Shown piece after piece: positions 6,564-15,451 of a stretch of 33,025 nt of DNA. The translations under genes and the position numbers were made by a program. Numbering within the stretch: the first letter of the stretch is position 1; every line of letters starts with the position of its first letter. The DNA is from [Lactobacillus] rogosae (GTDB lineage: Bacteria; Bacillota; Clostridia; Lachnospirales; Lachnospiraceae). Below the pieces are notes generated by a model. The model was given only the letters and a program-made list of their open reading frames with translations, ran no database searches and was not told the DNA's origin. The stretch lies in contig FONU01000027.1 of the NCBI GenBank assembly GCA_900112995.1, forward strand, positions 1-33,025, given 5' to 3'.

Positions 6564-8081
6564 TTAACCTATAATCTCATATATATACTTCATATCCATA
6601 TTCTCACGGATCACATCTGCCAGCTTATCATATTCTCTCTGCTTGTATTCATCAAAGCTTATTCTGACACCACTCTTTGATGTAATACCATACCTTGCAC
6701 AGAGCATATTGATTAAGCTGTCGCAGAATTCCTGTCCATCGAATATCCCGTGCATATAAGTTCCTGCTGTATTGCCCCGTACACAGCCATCCATATATTC
6801 GGTCTTATCAACAGTATTGAATATTCTTGCAAATGGATTCGCACCATCTTCACTTATTGTACTTTCGCCCATATGTATTTCATAGCCTTTACATTTCTTC
6901 TGTCCGAGCATTTCCCACATTCCAGATTGTATACAAGTTATCCCCTGCACTCTTGTACGGTGTTTATTCTTTGAAAATGTGGTTGTTACCGGAAGCAGTC
7001 CCATTCCTGCTACAACTTCTCCAGTTTCTGCACCACACGAATCATCAATGACATTTCCTAACATTTGAAAGCCACCGCATATTCCAAATACCGGAATATC
7101 CTGTCTTGAACATTTTATAATCTGTGCTTCCATTCCATTTTTACGGAGCCATTTTAAATCATTAATTGTATTCTTGCTTCCCGGAAGAATTATGAGGTCG
7201 GGATTTCCAATCTGTTCTGCCTTGTCTGCATAACGCAGATTGACCTCTTCAATACGCTCAAGTGCATTAAAATCCGTAAAATTAGAAATGTGAGGCACAC
7301 GTATTACTACTATGTCGAACTGCTCATCTGACATATGTGCATTGTAGACTGATGGCTCAATCCGTGAAGCAAGGCTGTCCTCATCATCAATGTCAAGCTT
7401 AACATAAGGAATTACACCTGCAACCGGAATTGGACATATATCATATAACTGTTTTATGCCCGGCTCTAATATTCTCTTATCTCCACGGAACTTATTCATA
7501 ACAAGACCTTTTACACGCCTGCGTTCTTCTTCCTCTAACAGCATAATTGTTCCAACAAGCTGTGCAAATACACCACCTCTGTCAATATCACCTACAAGCA
7601 GAACAGGTGCATCTACAAGCTTTGCCATTCCCATATTAACAATATCATCTTTTTTAAGGTTAATCTCTGCCGGACTGCCAGCACCCTCAAGAACAATAAT
7701 GTCATACGCACTGGCAAGCTTATTATACGCTTCTAATATATCTGGAATAAGCTGCTTTTTGTACTGGAAATATTCTTTAGCCGGCATATTCTTTAATGGT
7801 ATTCCATTTACAATTACCTGAGAACCAACATCACTTGTCGGTTTTAAAAGTATAGGATTCATCTCTACACAAGGGGATATCCCAGCTGCCTCTGCCTGCA
7901 TAACCTGTGCCCTTCCCATCTCCAGACCATCGGCTGTTATATATGAATTAAGTGCCATATTCTGTGACTTAAATGGTGCTACACTGTAGCCATCCTGTTT
8001 TAACACTCTTAATATTCCTGCTGTTATAATGCTCTTTCCTGCATTGGACATCGTTCCCTGAATCATCAGATTTCTTGCCAT
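6564..8081 (-). CDS. cbiP: Cobyric acid synthase (glutamine-hydrolysing)
   Basis: This enzyme amidates the b, d, e and g carboxyls of adenosyl-cobyrinic acid a,c-diamide, giving cobyric acid. The N-terminal synthetase domain has the P-loop-like GTMSNAGKS (residues 9-17), FKSQNMALNSY and VLEGAGSPAEINL. The C-terminal class I glutamine amidotransferase domain has the nucleophile in FGICGGFQMLG and a late GTYMHGIFD. The length of about 505 residues is normal. The frame extends two codons to a GTG at 8087, but the ATG at 8081 has the better distance (10 nt) to GGAAGG. It is the last gene of the operon, 134 bp after cobD; the gap is AT-rich with no clear signal. Confidence 0.96.
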   Translation of the reverse strand: MARNLMIQGTMSNAGKSIITAGILRVLKQDGYSVAPFKSQNMALNSYITADGLEMGRAQVMQAEAAGISPCVEMNPILLKPTSDVGSQVIVNGIPLKNMPAKEYFQYKKQLIPDILEAYNKLASAYDIIVLEGAGSPAEINLKKDDIVNMGMAKLVDAPVLLVGDIDRGGVFAQLVGTIMLLEEEERRRVKGLVMNKFRGDKRILEPGIKQLYDICPIPVAGVIPYVKLDIDDEDSLASRIEPSVYNAHMSDEQFDIVVIRVPHISNFTDFNALERIEEVNLRYADKAEQIGNPDLIILPGSKNTINDLKWLRKNGMEAQIIKCSRQDIPVFGICGGFQMLGNVIDDSCGAETGEVVAGMGLLPVTTTFSKNKHRTRVQGITCIQSGMWEMLGQKKCKGYEIHMGESTISEDGANPFARIFNTVDKTEYMDGCVRGNTAGTYMHGIFDGQEFCDSLINMLCARYGITSKSGVRISFDEYKQREYDKLADVIRENMDMKYIYEIIG

Positions 8082-8215
8082 AATCACTGCACCTTCCCTG
8101 TTATCTATGTTAAATTCCTATCCTAATTAACTTTATTATAATATTTATATATAATAATTTGTCCGTTATTGATATCTATGGATATATTGCCACTTTGCAA
8201 TTATCTATTCTTAAT

Positions 8216-9328
8216 CTATATTATACATTTTGTCAATATATCGCTTATGAAATCAATAAGAATTTCATTATCTGTATGCTTCTTTACTGCTATGCGGTAG
8301 CAGTCTGGCGGCATATTGCGGTAGCTTTGACACGAACGGATAAGAATTCCATTTTTTAATAATTCATCCTGCAGCTGACAGCCAGCCTTATCTGACGGAA
8401 GCCTGAAGGTTATATAGTCTGCCACAGACGGATATACGATACATTCCATAGCCGATAATTTATCTGTAAGAAATTCCCGCTCCTTCTCGATAAGCCTATA
8501 TGTGTGCCCCTCGTAATCTTTATCCTTAAATGCCGCAATTCCTGCACGCTGTGCCACTGTTGATATATTCCACTCTGGAAGCTGTAAAGATATGTTGTCG
8601 ATTAATTCATCATTATAACTCATGAGATATCCAAGCCTTATTCCTGCCATTGCATAGAACTTGGTATACGCATTTATTATTACAAGATTATTATAATCTT
8701 TTAGAAAACGTTTACAGCTTATCTTCTCATAATTACGGTTAAATCTTAAAAAGCACTCATCCGCAACAACTATAATATTTCTTCTTCTGCATATGTCTAA
8801 TATATTGATAAGAATATTTTCAGGTATAATATTCCCTGTTGGATTGTTCGGATTGCATATAAAACATAACTGGACATCAAGCTGTTCTAATCGTCCACTT
8901 ACATATTCATAGCTAAAGCCATTATTACTGTCAAGCTCATAATATACAATCCCTGCTCCATACGCCTTAACTGCACGCTCATAGCCTGAAAATGAAGGTG
9001 CAGCAATGGCACATTTTTCTGGATGTACAGCCCTTACAACTGCCATTATAAGTTCTGAAGCACCATTACCACAGAGTATATTCCTAGCATTAATATTAAC
9101 CTTATAAATGTTATCTGCATTAATACTCTCTTTGCTGGCAATTGCATTTCTTAATGCCGTATACTTAATGTCTGGATATGTCTGATAACCACCAATATCC
9201 TGCGTAATCGCATTACACACTTCCTGCGGCATTCCTAAAGGGTTAATATTAACCGAATAATCAAGTGTTATTTCTTTGTTGTATATATTTTTATCATATA
9301 TATTTCCACCGTGTATCTGCTGTTCCAT
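8216..9328 (-). CDS. cobD: Threonine-phosphate decarboxylase (PLP, fold type I)
   Basis: This enzyme makes (R)-1-amino-2-propanol O-2-phosphate, the aminopropanol arm precursor used by CbiB. It is a 370-residue fold type I aminotransferase-like protein, with HGGNIY at the N-terminus, NPNNPTG (159-165), VADECF with the PLP-binding Asp190, and the Schiff-base lysine in AYTKFYAMAGIRLGY (Lys223). A related alternative is histidinol-phosphate aminotransferase (HisC). The position directly after cbiB in a cobalamin operon, and the HGG start, favour CobD. The start ATG has an AGAGG site 8 nt upstream. Confidence 0.93.
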   Translation of the reverse strand: MEQQIHGGNIYDKNIYNKEITLDYSVNINPLGMPQEVCNAITQDIGGYQTYPDIKYTALRNAIASKESINADNIYKVNINARNILCGNGASELIMAVVRAVHPEKCAIAAPSFSGYERAVKAYGAGIVYYELDSNNGFSYEYVSGRLEQLDVQLCFICNPNNPTGNIIPENILINILDICRRRNIIVVADECFLRFNRNYEKISCKRFLKDYNNLVIINAYTKFYAMAGIRLGYLMSYNDELIDNISLQLPEWNISTVAQRAGIAAFKDKDYEGHTYRLIEKEREFLTDKLSAMECIVYPSVADYITFRLPSDKAGCQLQDELLKNGILIRSCQSYRNMPPDCYRIAVKKHTDNEILIDFISDILTKCII

Positions 9329-9410
9329 AGCTGTAACCTCTCATCTGCCTGACAATCTCTTTATCAGTATGCAATCCCCGTATCAATATGCCAATCTGAT
9401 TAAAATATAA

Positions 9411-10430
9411 TTATCTGACTGCCAACATTATTATCAATCTTATTAATAACACAATAATTACCATAAGAAATGCAGTAATATATAATAAAATATTACTTCT
9501 TCCTATATCACCAGCTTCCAGCGGACGTATTGCCTCTCCTATCTGTGGCTTATGCACAAGCTTTCCAAAATAATAATTATCGCCTGATAATGCTACTTTT
9601 AAAGCTCCTGCACAGGCCGACTCTGTCTGGGCGGCATTAGGACTGCTGTGCTTTTTTCTGTCACTTTTAAATATCTTCCACGCATTCCCTATACTATAGT
9701 GTGAATTTGTTTTATCCTTTGTATTACATTTTTCTGCAAGCTGTGCAATTCCTGCTGACACAACCATAAGACAGCCGCCTATTCTTGCCGGAATAAAGTT
9801 CACAACATCATCTAACTTCGCCGCAAATCTTCCAAAGTACAAATATTTATCATTCTTATAACCTATCATTGAATCCATTGTATTAACAGCCTTATATACA
9901 AAACCGCCAGCCGCCCCGAATAACATCATATAAAATAATGGTGCAATAACTCCGTCTGATGTATTCTCTGCGACAGTTTCAACAGCTGCCCTTACAACGC
10001 CGTGTTCATCAAGCTGTTTCGTATCCCTGCCGACTATCATTGCAACGGCATTACGTGCCTGCTGTAACCCTTCTTTATCCAAAGCATAATATACCTTCAT
10101 ACTTTCTACTTTGAGCGATTTTACTGCCAGTATCTGATAACACATTATTGTTTCAATTACGCAGCCAAGTATCATATTAATATGATAACCAACAACAAGA
10201 ATAGATACAGTAACAATACCCGTTATTAACGGCGTTAATATTGCAAGCACCATACCCTTTCTGTACTTCTTAGCAGATGTATCTTTTTCTTTTAATAAAA
10301 TACTTTCTAACAACGAAATAAGATTACCTATAAGGCGTACCGGATGATACAGCCAGTGAGGGTCACCAATAAGCAGATCAAGTATATAACCACAGCCAAT
10401 TGCTATTGTCTGACATATAAATAAATTCAT
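9411..10430 (-). CDS. cbiB: Adenosylcobinamide-phosphate synthase CbiB
   Basis: CbiB is a membrane enzyme that joins adenosylcobyric acid to aminopropanol phosphate. Family motifs are GYILDLLIGDPHWLYHPVRLIG near the N-terminus, VETVAENTSDGVIAPLFY in the middle, and VYKAVNTMDSMIGYKND. Several hydrophobic segments are visible, at the N-terminus, about 55-110, the 160s and the C-terminal tail. The length of 339 residues is usual. It precedes cobD in the transcript, so product and acceptor supply are encoded together. A GAGGAG site lies close (3-5 nt) before the ATG. Confidence 0.95.
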   Translation of the reverse strand: MNLFICQTIAIGCGYILDLLIGDPHWLYHPVRLIGNLISLLESILLKEKDTSAKKYRKGMVLAILTPLITGIVTVSILVVGYHINMILGCVIETIMCYQILAVKSLKVESMKVYYALDKEGLQQARNAVAMIVGRDTKQLDEHGVVRAAVETVAENTSDGVIAPLFYMMLFGAAGGFVYKAVNTMDSMIGYKNDKYLYFGRFAAKLDDVVNFIPARIGGCLMVVSAGIAQLAEKCNTKDKTNSHYSIGNAWKIFKSDRKKHSSPNAAQTESACAGALKVALSGDNYYFGKLVHKPQIGEAIRPLEAGDIGRSNILLYITAFLMVIIVLLIRLIIMLAVR

Positions 10431-10460
10431 AAACTCCTCATTCCTTCACACGCTATTACT

Positions 10461-10575
10461 CAGAATAAACTCATACTTTAACATATAATAGACACACATA
10501 TTTATTTATAACAAACACATATTTTACTCAAGATAAATACATATCTTTACTCATAGAATACGCATATTTTTACTC
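10461..10575. repeat. Degenerate 23-bp tandem repeat over the cobC stop codon
   Basis: Five units of 23 bp (10553-10575, 10530-10552, 10507-10529, 10484-10506, 10461-10483) share a minus-strand pattern GAGTAAAnATATGnGTnT, and a sixth weak unit reaches about 10440. The first unit contains the last codon and TAA of the cobC gene, so the array looks like repeated duplication of the gene end. It fills the whole cobC-cbiB gap and may add spacing or RNA-processing sites inside the transcript. Confidence 0.75.
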
Positions 10576-11157
10576 ACAACGTAAAAGTTCTGTATAATTA
10601 TTAATGCTTCCATCTAAAGCCACATCACATATATACCCATCACCATTGCCACAATGATAATCATAATAGCCACCACCATATATCTCTGACATTACTGACA
10701 TTATTGTGCCGCCGTGAATTACACATGCAATGTCCGAATAATTCAATAAACGGCATTGTTTAATCATATCATACCAGCCCTTAACACTTCTTTTCTTAAA
10801 ATCCGCAACATCTTCTCCTTGTGGAAATGGTATCGTTGCATTACTGTCAATCCATCTCTGGTACTGCTCATTGCCAGAAAGTTCTTTATAATTCTTTCCT
10901 TCAAATATGCCAAAATCACATTCCCTGAAATCTGGCACTATATGCTGTTTATATTCAGGATATATAAGCTCTGCCGTCTGCCTGCACCTTTTCATAGGAC
11001 TTACATATACTGCCTGTACCTCTTGGTAATAACCTGCCTTAATATTATTATGTATGCTCTCAATCCCAGAAGCACATAAGTCCTCATCAGTTATGCCTAT
11101 ATACCTTTTTTTGATATTACCTGCTGTTGCACCATGTCTGATTAATACAATCTTCAT
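10570..11157 (-). CDS. cobC: Alpha-ribazole phosphatase-like histidine phosphatase
   Basis: This is a histidine phosphatase of the phosphoglycerate-mutase fold, about 195 residues. The catalytic RHG motif is in KIVLIRHGATAGN (His8), with a second arginine in SPMKRCRQTAELI and the late catalytic histidine in CVIHGGTIMSVM. In a cobalamin cluster the family removes the 5'-phosphate of alpha-ribazole or of cobalamin phosphate, late in nucleotide-loop assembly. The ATG at 11157 is chosen over a GTG at 11166 because the GTG lies inside the AAAGGTG ribosome site. It directly follows the CobU-like gene. The specific substrate is inferred from context. Confidence 0.88.
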   Translation of the reverse strand: MKIVLIRHGATAGNIKKRYIGITDEDLCASGIESIHNNIKAGYYQEVQAVYVSPMKRCRQTAELIYPEYKQHIVPDFRECDFGIFEGKNYKELSGNEQYQRWIDSNATIPFPQGEDVADFKKRSVKGWYDMIKQCRLLNYSDIACVIHGGTIMSVMSEIYGGGYYDYHCGNGDGYICDVALDGSINNYTELLRCE

Positions 11158-11158
11158 A

Positions 11159-11626
11159 TTATTCACCTTTCAGGCATTGTCCTATGCCACACGCTATACG
11201 CTCTACCCTGTCAGCCTTTTTTACAGCCCTGCAAAGCATACGCCCAACTGTTTCACGGTATATTCTGTCCTCTTTTTCCAAAGGAACTATGCCACTGCCA
11301 ATCTCATCGCATATTATTATAATTGATGGATTGCCAGCATAAATGGTATCTATAAGCGTATCTGTACATTTCCCATCTTTAAGCAGTCTTTTTATAAGCA
11401 GATGAAAATGATTTAATATACAGGCATTTTTTATATCTTCAATACTGCAATATGCTCCATCAGCTATATTATTATTGCATATTTTATTTTTAATGCACTT
11501 ATCATCTTCTGAATATATATTACTCATTGTATCTTCTGCATTACCACACAATTCTTTAACTATATTTTTCCTGCCACATACATAATCAAGCTTTCCCTGA
11601 TAAGCTCCGCCAAAATATAATTCCAT
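11159..11626 (-). CDS. CobU-like protein with degenerate P-loop
   Basis: This protein is about 155 residues. Its C-terminal third matches CobU (adenosylcobinamide kinase/guanylyltransferase) closely: IIICDEIGSGIVPLEKEDRI, then RETVGRMLCRAVKKADRVER and CGIGQCLKG. The N-terminus keeps the beta-strand/glycine pattern MELYFGGAYQGKLDYV, but the P-loop Ser/Thr after the lysine is Leu, and the HxxxR region that carries the guanylylated histidine is not visible. The middle is poorly conserved and Asn/Cys-rich. A GAGG site lies 6 nt before the ATG at 11626. A second, differently degenerate CobU is encoded 0.8 kb upstream, so a divided or accessory role is possible. The catalytic activity is uncertain. 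Confidence 0.75.
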   Translation of the reverse strand: MELYFGGAYQGKLDYVCGRKNIVKELCGNAEDTMSNIYSEDDKCIKNKICNNNIADGAYCSIEDIKNACILNHFHLLIKRLLKDGKCTDTLIDTIYAGNPSIIIICDEIGSGIVPLEKEDRIYRETVGRMLCRAVKKADRVERIACGIGQCLKGE

Positions 11627-11659
11627 ATTATTCCTCGTTTCTGTGCACATTTTTATTCA

Positions 11660-12430
11660 CTAAAGCAATGCTATAACAGCAACAGCTATTGTCATACACA
11701 GTTCACTTACACATAGCAGATACCCTGCAAGGTCGCCCGTCACTCCACCGAACTGCTTATATGCCATATATCTGTAATACAATAAAACCACGAATGCCAC
11801 AACGATAACTACAACAGCACCTGTAACACTGCAAAGGCACATAAGTATAACACATATAATTAACTGTACCGCAAGCATTACATTTACACATTTTACTGCT
11901 GTTGCACTTGTAAATGTATGCAACATTCCATTGTTCCTTGCTCCTCGGAAATTAACTGCTGCCAGACCACTTATAATTCTTGACAGATAAAACGTAAGTG
12001 CCAGAAGCAAAAGTCTCATATTATCTGGCTTCTGCACAATAATATATTCCGCCGCATAATATACCGCAGAATACATAAGCAATCTTATAACTGCAAATGC
12101 TCCAATATGCGAATCCTTTAATATATCCAGCTTCTTCTCCCTGTCGCCATATGAATTAAGTGCATCACTTGTATCCATATAGCCGTCAATGTGTATTCCC
12201 CCTGTTATCAGTACAGGAATTACTACAAGAACAAGTGTCCTGCTGATATCCGGCACATTTAGCAGACCGCTGATATACACCCAGCCATATATGACTGCAC
12301 CTATAACAAGACCTGCTAACGGAAAGAAGCCCATTACATATCTCATATCTTTTTCTTCTAATTCCAAATGCGGCATTGGTATTTTAGAATACATTGAAAA
12401 TGCAATTACCAATGATTTAATTACCGACAT
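11660..12430 (-). CDS. cobS: Adenosylcobinamide-GDP ribazoletransferase (cobalamin synthase)
   Basis: CobS is a membrane enzyme that joins adenosylcobinamide-GDP and alpha-ribazole (or its phosphate), giving cobalamin (phosphate). It is 256 residues, the normal length. Motifs include FSMYSKIPMPHLE at the start, the conserved acidic cluster GGIHIDGYMDTSDALNSYGD and KDSHIGAFAVIRL, and a late GGVTGDLAGYLLCVSEL. At least five hydrophobic segments are present. GGGGG lies 9 nt before the ATG. It overlaps the end of cobU by 14 bp, so translation is coupled. Confidence 0.96.
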   Translation of the reverse strand: MSVIKSLVIAFSMYSKIPMPHLELEEKDMRYVMGFFPLAGLVIGAVIYGWVYISGLLNVPDISRTLVLVVIPVLITGGIHIDGYMDTSDALNSYGDREKKLDILKDSHIGAFAVIRLLMYSAVYYAAEYIIVQKPDNMRLLLLALTFYLSRIISGLAAVNFRGARNNGMLHTFTSATAVKCVNVMLAVQLIICVILMCLCSVTGAVVVIVVAFVVLLYYRYMAYKQFGGVTGDLAGYLLCVSELCMTIAVAVIALL

Positions 12431-12956
12431 AACTGATATCCCCCTTTAATACTACAGGAATAGTGTATACAACCTCAACAACTGTGTCTGCTGCCTTTGC
12501 AAGCTTTACATTAAGCTCTCCAAGCCGTCTTATATAATCAGTTGTGCTATCATCATATTCACACCCGTCTGAAAACACTTCATTAGTCACAATTACAAGG
12601 TGACTGCACTCTGAATACAACTGCATACATTCAGCAAATATATTATCTGGATGTCCGTTTTCTTCAAAGCATTCATTAGCAAGAAGATTAGACATACACT
12701 CAACCAATACTACCGGTTTTGTATCTCTTTTACATCCTTTAAGTGCACCACCTATATTCTGATACTGCTCTATCGTTTCAAAGCCTTTGCCATCACGCTG
12801 CAGCTTGTGCTTCTTAACCCTGCTTCTGCCGTCTTCTCCATATGGATACATAGTAGCCACATAATATTTTTTATTGTCCTTTGCAAGCTGACAGCTTATC
12901 TGCTCGGCATATTCTGACTTGCCACTGCCGCTTACTCCTGTAACCATAATCAACAT
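12417..12956 (-). CDS. cobU: Adenosylcobinamide kinase/guanylyltransferase CobU
   Basis: CobU phosphorylates adenosylcobinamide and then transfers GMP to it. This 179-residue protein has a canonical P-loop, VTGVSGSGKSEYAE (residues 5-18), the HxxxR-type region SRVKKHKLQRDGKGFETIEQ with the likely guanylylated His, and the ECMSNLLAN segment. The third CobU motif, normally NEVGxGIVP, is altered here to NEVFSDGCEYDD. The ATG at 12956 overlaps the end of the cbiA/cobT gene by 7 bp and has a GAGG site 10 nt upstream. Together with the CobU-like gene at 11159-11626 it forms an odd pair with complementary motif losses. Confidence 0.88.
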   Translation of the reverse strand: MLIMVTGVSGSGKSEYAEQISCQLAKDNKKYYVATMYPYGEDGRSRVKKHKLQRDGKGFETIEQYQNIGGALKGCKRDTKPVVLVECMSNLLANECFEENGHPDNIFAECMQLYSECSHLVIVTNEVFSDGCEYDDSTTDYIRRLGELNVKLAKAADTVVEVVYTIPVVLKGDISYVGN

Positions 12957-15451
12957 TTTTCGTAATCCTCATAGGCAGTTATGCGTATATCATCAAATGT
13001 AGTATTTTCCCTGTACACCTGCAAAGCCATATCAAGAAGTGGAAACATCATAACCGCACCTGTTCCCTCTCCAAGTGCAAGCTCTCCGTGTATAACAGCC
13101 TTCCTTCCAAGTTCGTTAAGCAGAGCTTTCATCGCAGGCTCTTTTCCCTGATGTGAAGCTATTATGTAATCACCAATCTGACTATTCAACCTTACTGCAA
13201 TAAGTGCCGCAACTGCCGAGATAACACCATCTATAACAACAGGTATTCCATAAAGTGCACAACCAATATATACTCCGACAAGCCCTGCAATATCGAGTCC
13301 GCCTATATTCTGTAAAAGGGTTAATTGATTGTCCTGGCAGCTTCCATACATTTCTTTAGCTCTGGTAATAACTTCTATCTTTTTCTTAAGACCTTTATCA
13401 TCAAGCCCTGCACCTCTGCCTGTTGCCATATGTGGCTCAAGATTTAAAAGTATGCAGGCAAGTGCCGTGCTTGTGGTTGTATTGCCTATTCCCATCTCTC
13501 CTGTTGCAAGAATATTATACCTCTGTTCCTTACACTCCTTAACCTGTGTAATTCCTGCATATATAGCCTGTATAAGCTGTTCCTCTGACATTGCCGGCTC
13601 TTTAAGGAAATTATTAGTTCCAGACATAACCCTCTTATTGACAAGCCCCTTATAAGTTCCTACATCTGTTCCGTCCTCAAGCGTATCCATGGCAATTCCA
13701 ACATTCACAGGAATAACATCTGCATTGGCATATGCCGCCATTCTGCATACACTTGATATTCCGTCTGCCATATTACAGCTCACTATCGCGGTTACCTCCT
13801 GTCCTGTCTGGGTAACACTTTCTTCAACTATGCCATTGTCTGCACACATTACAATAACAGCACGTCTGTCAATATTGACATCTGCTGTATGCTCGATTCC
13901 TGCTATCTGGCTTATTATTTCCTCCATAAGTCCAAGTCCGTGCAGTGGCTTTGCTATCCCATTCCAATGACTACGTGCTTTTTGTACACTATCTTTACTG
14001 CTTGCCTTTATCTTTGACAGTTCTGGAATAAGACTTTTAATATCAGAACCTAATTCTGGAATAAAACTTTTAATATCATGACCTTCAAGCCTGTCATTAT
14101 ATTTTTTATAATTCTTTCTATAGCGGACACAGGCATTTATGAAATTATCTGCCACCTGTTCATTGCCATAGAAATATATATGTGGAAATCCAGCATACAA
14201 CGTATCACTTCCATAACCGGCTGATGCTATACTGTTATCTGAAGCTTTCTTTATCTCATAATCTTCACCAGGGCAGTCACTATTCCAGTAATGGAATTCG
14301 TGTGCACGAAAGCTTTCATTTGCAGAGGCAATCAATGTATCTTTCTTTGCCGTAAGCGTCATATAGCCAAAACGCTGTAGTCTTCCTGCATTATATCCCA
14401 TTCCTTTTATAATTCCCGCCATAGGATATTTATCTTTTTCTGGTGTTTCTAAGTATTCGTGCAGATAAAGAAATCCTCCACATTCTGCTATGCAGGGAAG
14501 TCCTTCTTTTATCTTCTTTGCAATATCATTCCTCATTGATACATTTTCTGACAACGCTTTGGCGTGAAGCTCTGGATAACCGCCATATAGTAACAACCCG
14601 TCTATATTATCCGGAAGCTTATTATCTGCAAGTGGACTAAAATACACTATCTCACAACCGCACTGCCTTAGATAATCTATATTATCATCATAAAGAAAAC
14701 AGAAAGCTTCATCTTTTGCAACTGCAATCCTTACATCTTTTTTATCTATGCTCTTATGTATGGCTTCCAGCTTTGAAGCATTTTCTGCAATTCTAAGTAT
14801 TCCTTCTATATCAACGCTTTCCCTCATCTGCTCTGCAATACTGTTGATTTTTTCCTGAAAATGTTCCACCTCTGCCGAGGTCACAAGACCAAGATGACGG
14901 CTTTCAAGCACAGCATTTTTCTTATATGGCATATAGCCTAGTGGTTCTATCCCCATATCTTTAACTATGCGTGCGGCATTACCATATAACCTGTCTGAAA
15001 GATTATTAAAGATTACACCTTTGATATTATTGTTCTTTTCATATCCAAGATAACCCTTTACAACTGCGCCGATTGAATTACTCATTCCACGGCAGTTCAC
15101 TATAAGAATAACCGGCGTATCTGTAATGTCTGCTATCTCATAAGAACTTCCCTTTGTGCTAAAGCCCTGTCCGTCATAGTAGCCCATAACTCCCTCTACA
15201 ATAGTTATATCACTCTTATCCTCTTTACCTGCAAGCAGATATTTTATTGTTGCATTATCACAAAACCAGCTGTCAAGATTACCTGTGCTCATATTTAACA
15301 CACGCGAATGAAACATAGAATCTATATAATCAGGCCCGCATTTTAACGCTGATATATTAAGTCCCATATCTTTAAAACACTGGCATAGACCGCAGACAAT
15401 TGTTGTCTTGCCACTTCCACTGCCTGTCCCTGCTATCATTATACGGCTCAC
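12950..15451 (-). CDS. cbiA/cobT: CbiA-CobT fusion: cobyrinic acid a,c-diamide synthase / DMB phosphoribosyltransferase
   Basis: This single 833-residue frame joins two enzymes. Residues 1-445 are CbiA: P-loop GTGSGSGKTT (8-17), a synthetase domain, and a glutamine amidotransferase domain with nucleophile Cys324 in CIAECGGFLYL and histidines in RAHEFHYW. Residues 490-833 are CobT, which makes alpha-ribazole phosphate from a lower-ligand base and nicotinate mononucleotide: MCADNGIVEESVTQTG, GEMGIGNTTT (651-660), GRGAGLDD, and the catalytic Glu795 in LGEGTGAVM. A charged linker (446-490) contains an 11-residue tandem repeat. The start is a GTG with a GAGG site 6 nt upstream, overlapping the cbiET stop as GTGA. 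No stop or frameshift lies between the domains. The two activities act at distant pathway points. Confidence 0.94.
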   Translation of the reverse strand: MSRIMIAGTGSGSGKTTIVCGLCQCFKDMGLNISALKCGPDYIDSMFHSRVLNMSTGNLDSWFCDNATIKYLLAGKEDKSDITIVEGVMGYYDGQGFSTKGSSYEIADITDTPVILIVNCRGMSNSIGAVVKGYLGYEKNNNIKGVIFNNLSDRLYGNAARIVKDMGIEPLGYMPYKKNAVLESRHLGLVTSAEVEHFQEKINSIAEQMRESVDIEGILRIAENASKLEAIHKSIDKKDVRIAVAKDEAFCFLYDDNIDYLRQCGCEIVYFSPLADNKLPDNIDGLLLYGGYPELHAKALSENVSMRNDIAKKIKEGLPCIAECGGFLYLHEYLETPEKDKYPMAGIIKGMGYNAGRLQRFGYMTLTAKKDTLIASANESFRAHEFHYWNSDCPGEDYEIKKASDNSIASAGYGSDTLYAGFPHIYFYGNEQVADNFINACVRYRKNYKKYNDRLEGHDIKSFIPELGSDIKSLIPELSKIKASSKDSVQKARSHWNGIAKPLHGLGLMEEIISQIAGIEHTADVNIDRRAVIVMCADNGIVEESVTQTGQEVTAIVSCNMADGISSVCRMAAYANADVIPVNVGIAMDTLEDGTDVGTYKGLVNKRVMSGTNNFLKEPAMSEEQLIQAIYAGITQVKECKEQRYNILATGEMGIGNTTTSTALACILLNLEPHMATGRGAGLDDKGLKKKIEVITRAKEMYGSCQDNQLTLLQNIGGLDIAGLVGVYIGCALYGIPVVIDGVISAVAALIAVRLNSQIGDYIIASHQGKEPAMKALLNELGRKAVIHGELALGEGTGAVMMFPLLDMALQVYRENTTFDDIRITAYEDYEKC
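14012..14077. repeat. 33-bp tandem repeat coding the CbiA-CobT linker
   Basis: Two adjacent 33-bp units encode DIKSFIPELGS and DIKSLIPELSK in the interdomain linker. The unit length keeps the frame. It suggests linker growth by short duplication after the fusion arose. Confidence 0.8.
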
